Shown here one piece after another: positions 62,813-64,000 of a DNA stretch of 64,000 nt (the first letter of the stretch is position 1; each line of letters begins with the position of its first letter). Below the pieces are notes generated by a model that was given only the letters and a program-made list of their open reading frames with translations, was not told the DNA's origin and made no database searches. This DNA is from an uncultured Bacteroidia bacterium (GTDB taxonomy: Bacteria > Bacteroidota > Bacteroidia > Bacteroidales > UBA932). Made by a program: the position numbers and the translations under genes. The stretch is from assembly GCA_902798975.1 (NCBI GenBank), contig CADBYT010000008.1, forward strand, positions 83,645-147,644, written 5' to 3'.

Positions 62813-63680
62813 CTACTTCTTATCGAATTCCTCGAACTTCGAATTGTTCGAGATGTACTCCGGCACGATCGCCTTCATCAACTTCACCGTCGAGGGGATA
62901 TCCACCTCCACGCTGAGATCGCGTAGCTGATCCACCGCCTTGGCGGCGTCGGCGTACTCGTACTCGCGCACACGGGCGATGCGGATGCGGTCATGCGAGG
63001 TCTCGTCGGTATTCTCCTTGTTGGAAAGCACCTCCTCATAGAGCTTCTCGCCGGGACGCAGGCCGGTATAGACAATCTGGATATCCTCGCCGGGCACCAG
63101 TCCCGCGAGCTCGATCATGCGGCGCGCCAGGGCGTCGATCTTGACGGGCTTGCCCATATCGAACACGCAGATGCGGTTCTCCGTCGGGAGCGTCGCCGCC
63201 TCCATCACGAGCCGGCAGGCCTCCGGAATGGTCATGAAGTAACGGGTGATATTGGGATCCGTGACCGTGACGGGGCCGCCCTTCTCGATCTGGTCGCGGA
63301 AGCGCGGAATCACGGAACCGTTGGAACCCAGCACGTTGCCGAAACGGGTCGTCACAAACTGCGTCTTGCCTTTCACCTTGCCGTCCGCAATTGCGCGGCC
63401 CAGGCTCTGGACATATATCTCGGCCAGACGCTTGGTGCAACCCATCACGTTGGTCGGGTTCACAGCTTTGTCGGTGGAGATCATCACCATCTTCTCCACG
63501 CCGTATTCGATGCACTTGTCAGCCACGTTGCGCGAGCCGCTCACGTTCACCATTACCGCCTCGCAAGGATTCTCCTCCATCAGCGGAACATGCTTGTAGG
63601 CCGCCGCGTGGAAGACCACCTGCGGCTGGTGCGAACGGAACGCGAAGTCCAGACGCTGCGGCAGGCGGACATCGCCGATG
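62813..63680 (-). CDS. CapD/FlaA1-type nucleotide-sugar dehydratase, N-terminus missing
   Basis: About 290 residues of the C-terminal part are present: HAAAYKHVPLMEENP, the SDR catalytic region STDKAVNPTNVMGCTKRLAE, RFGNVLGSNGSVIPRF, ITRYFMTIPEACRLV and the C-terminal RPGEKLYEE. These enzymes epimerise or dehydrate UDP-sugars for polysaccharide synthesis; intact ones have four N-terminal membrane helices and a Rossmann GxxGxxG motif, all absent here. Homology stops near GDVR at about 63,680, where plus-strand coding of a symporter begins. The gene is broken there by rearrangement or by assembly error. Confidence 0.8.
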
Positions 63681-63682
63681 CC

Positions 63683-64000
63683 GTGAACTCCGCCGTGGAA
63701 TCCAACCCTCAGGTCGCCGAAGCCGTCGCGAACGTGACGAAGTCGGCCTCCGTCAAACTGCACTGGCTTGACTGGGCCGTGATCATCGCCTACTTCGCGA
63801 TCATCGCCGGCGTGGCCATCTACGCCTCCCGCGGCCAGAACACGGCTTCCGACTTCTTCCTCGGCAGCCGCAACATCGGCTGGTTCGCCATCGGCGGCAG
63901 CCTCTTCGCCAGTAACGTCGGTTCCGAGCACATCGTCGGTCTCGCCGGTTCCGGCGCGAACACCGGTCTCTCCCTCGCGCACTGGGAACTCCACGCATGG
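63683..64000 (+). CDS. SSS-family sodium/solute symporter, start missing and 3' end outside window
   Basis: The 106 codons read an Ala/Val/Glu-rich stretch (VESNPQVAEAVANVTKSAS), then the first transmembrane region WLDWAVIIAYFAIIAGVAIY and the conserved SDFFLGSRNIGWFAIGGSLF, SNVGSEHIVGLAGSGAN, GLSLAHWELHAW. Bacteroidota members start with a signal-like segment ahead of the Ala-rich part; here it is missing because the frame runs into antisense CapD sequence. The codon at 63683 is GTG but is not credited as a true start. Substrate is unknown (sugars such as galactose or myo-inositol are common). Confidence 0.75.
   Translation, partial: MNSAVESNPQVAEAVANVTKSASVKLHWLDWAVIIAYFAIIAGVAIYASRGQNTASDFFLGSRNIGWFAIGGSLFASNVGSEHIVGLAGSGANTGLSLAHWELHAW

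Overview
The window is G+C-rich and carries the hallmarks of a Bacteroidota genome, most likely order Bacteroidales. Nearly every divergent gap holds the Bacteroidota -7 promoter box TAnnTTTG, Shine-Dalgarno sequences are weak or missing, and the gene content is typical: fimbrillin-like lipoproteins, DUF3857/transglutaminase proteins, S9B dipeptidyl peptidase, M16 lipoprotein, bactofilin, xylose isomerase pathway and menaquinone genes. Genus cannot be read from the sequence. No rRNA, CRISPR array or full insertion sequence is visible. One tRNA (Gly, CCC) is present.

Layout. 1-5.1 kb: a TPR protein cut by the window start, an FtsE-endonuclease III fusion, a small glycine-rich protein and phosphoglucomutase. 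5.1-13.8 kb: a THUMP-like methyltransferase loaded with in-frame repeats, a secreted esterase, and a tightly overlapping minus-strand operon (HAMP-like membrane receptor, TrkH, RecD-like helicase, dipeptidyl peptidase). 13.8-23.4 kb: ROK regulator + ABC-F ATPase, YicC, GlnS, bactofilin and SecA. 23.4-29.4 kb: PreA-like iron-sulfur protein and the xylBAE operon. 29.4-34.2 kb: tRNA-Gly, MenG/UbiE, MenA and a double M16 peptidase lipoprotein. 34.4-41.6 kb: a lipoprotein pair, the second joining a periplasmic-binding domain to a legumain-type C13 protease; a degenerate M28 protein; a TPR protein; a YycJ-like metallo-hydrolase. 41.6-47.4 kb: two DUF3857/transglutaminase proteins, an OB-fold-like lipoprotein, Pgi. 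47.5-57.5 kb: a minus-strand surface/sensing region (Cache-SpoIIE phosphatase, sugar-binding-like lipoprotein, lipase lipoprotein, a 1104-residue triple-repeat surface protein, two fimbrillin-like lipoproteins and small proteins). 57.6-62.8 kb: MsbA-like exporter, VanZ and a large amidase/golvesin/FN3 protein. 62.8-64 kb: a truncated CapD-type enzyme abutting a truncated SSS symporter at about 63,680, where both genes are broken.

Two themes stand out. First, several genes pair a periplasmic-binding lipoprotein with an effector (C13 protease; SpoIIE phosphatase) and no transporter nearby, which suggests ligand sensing by lipoproteins. Second, small palindromic repeats are spread between genes and also inside reading frames, where they add residues without breaking the frame (methyltransferase, ABC-F linker, C-terminus of a lipoprotein). 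A 111-bp element with terminal inverted repeats sits right behind two stop codons and can fold as a terminator. All functions are inferred from motifs read by eye; no database search was run.
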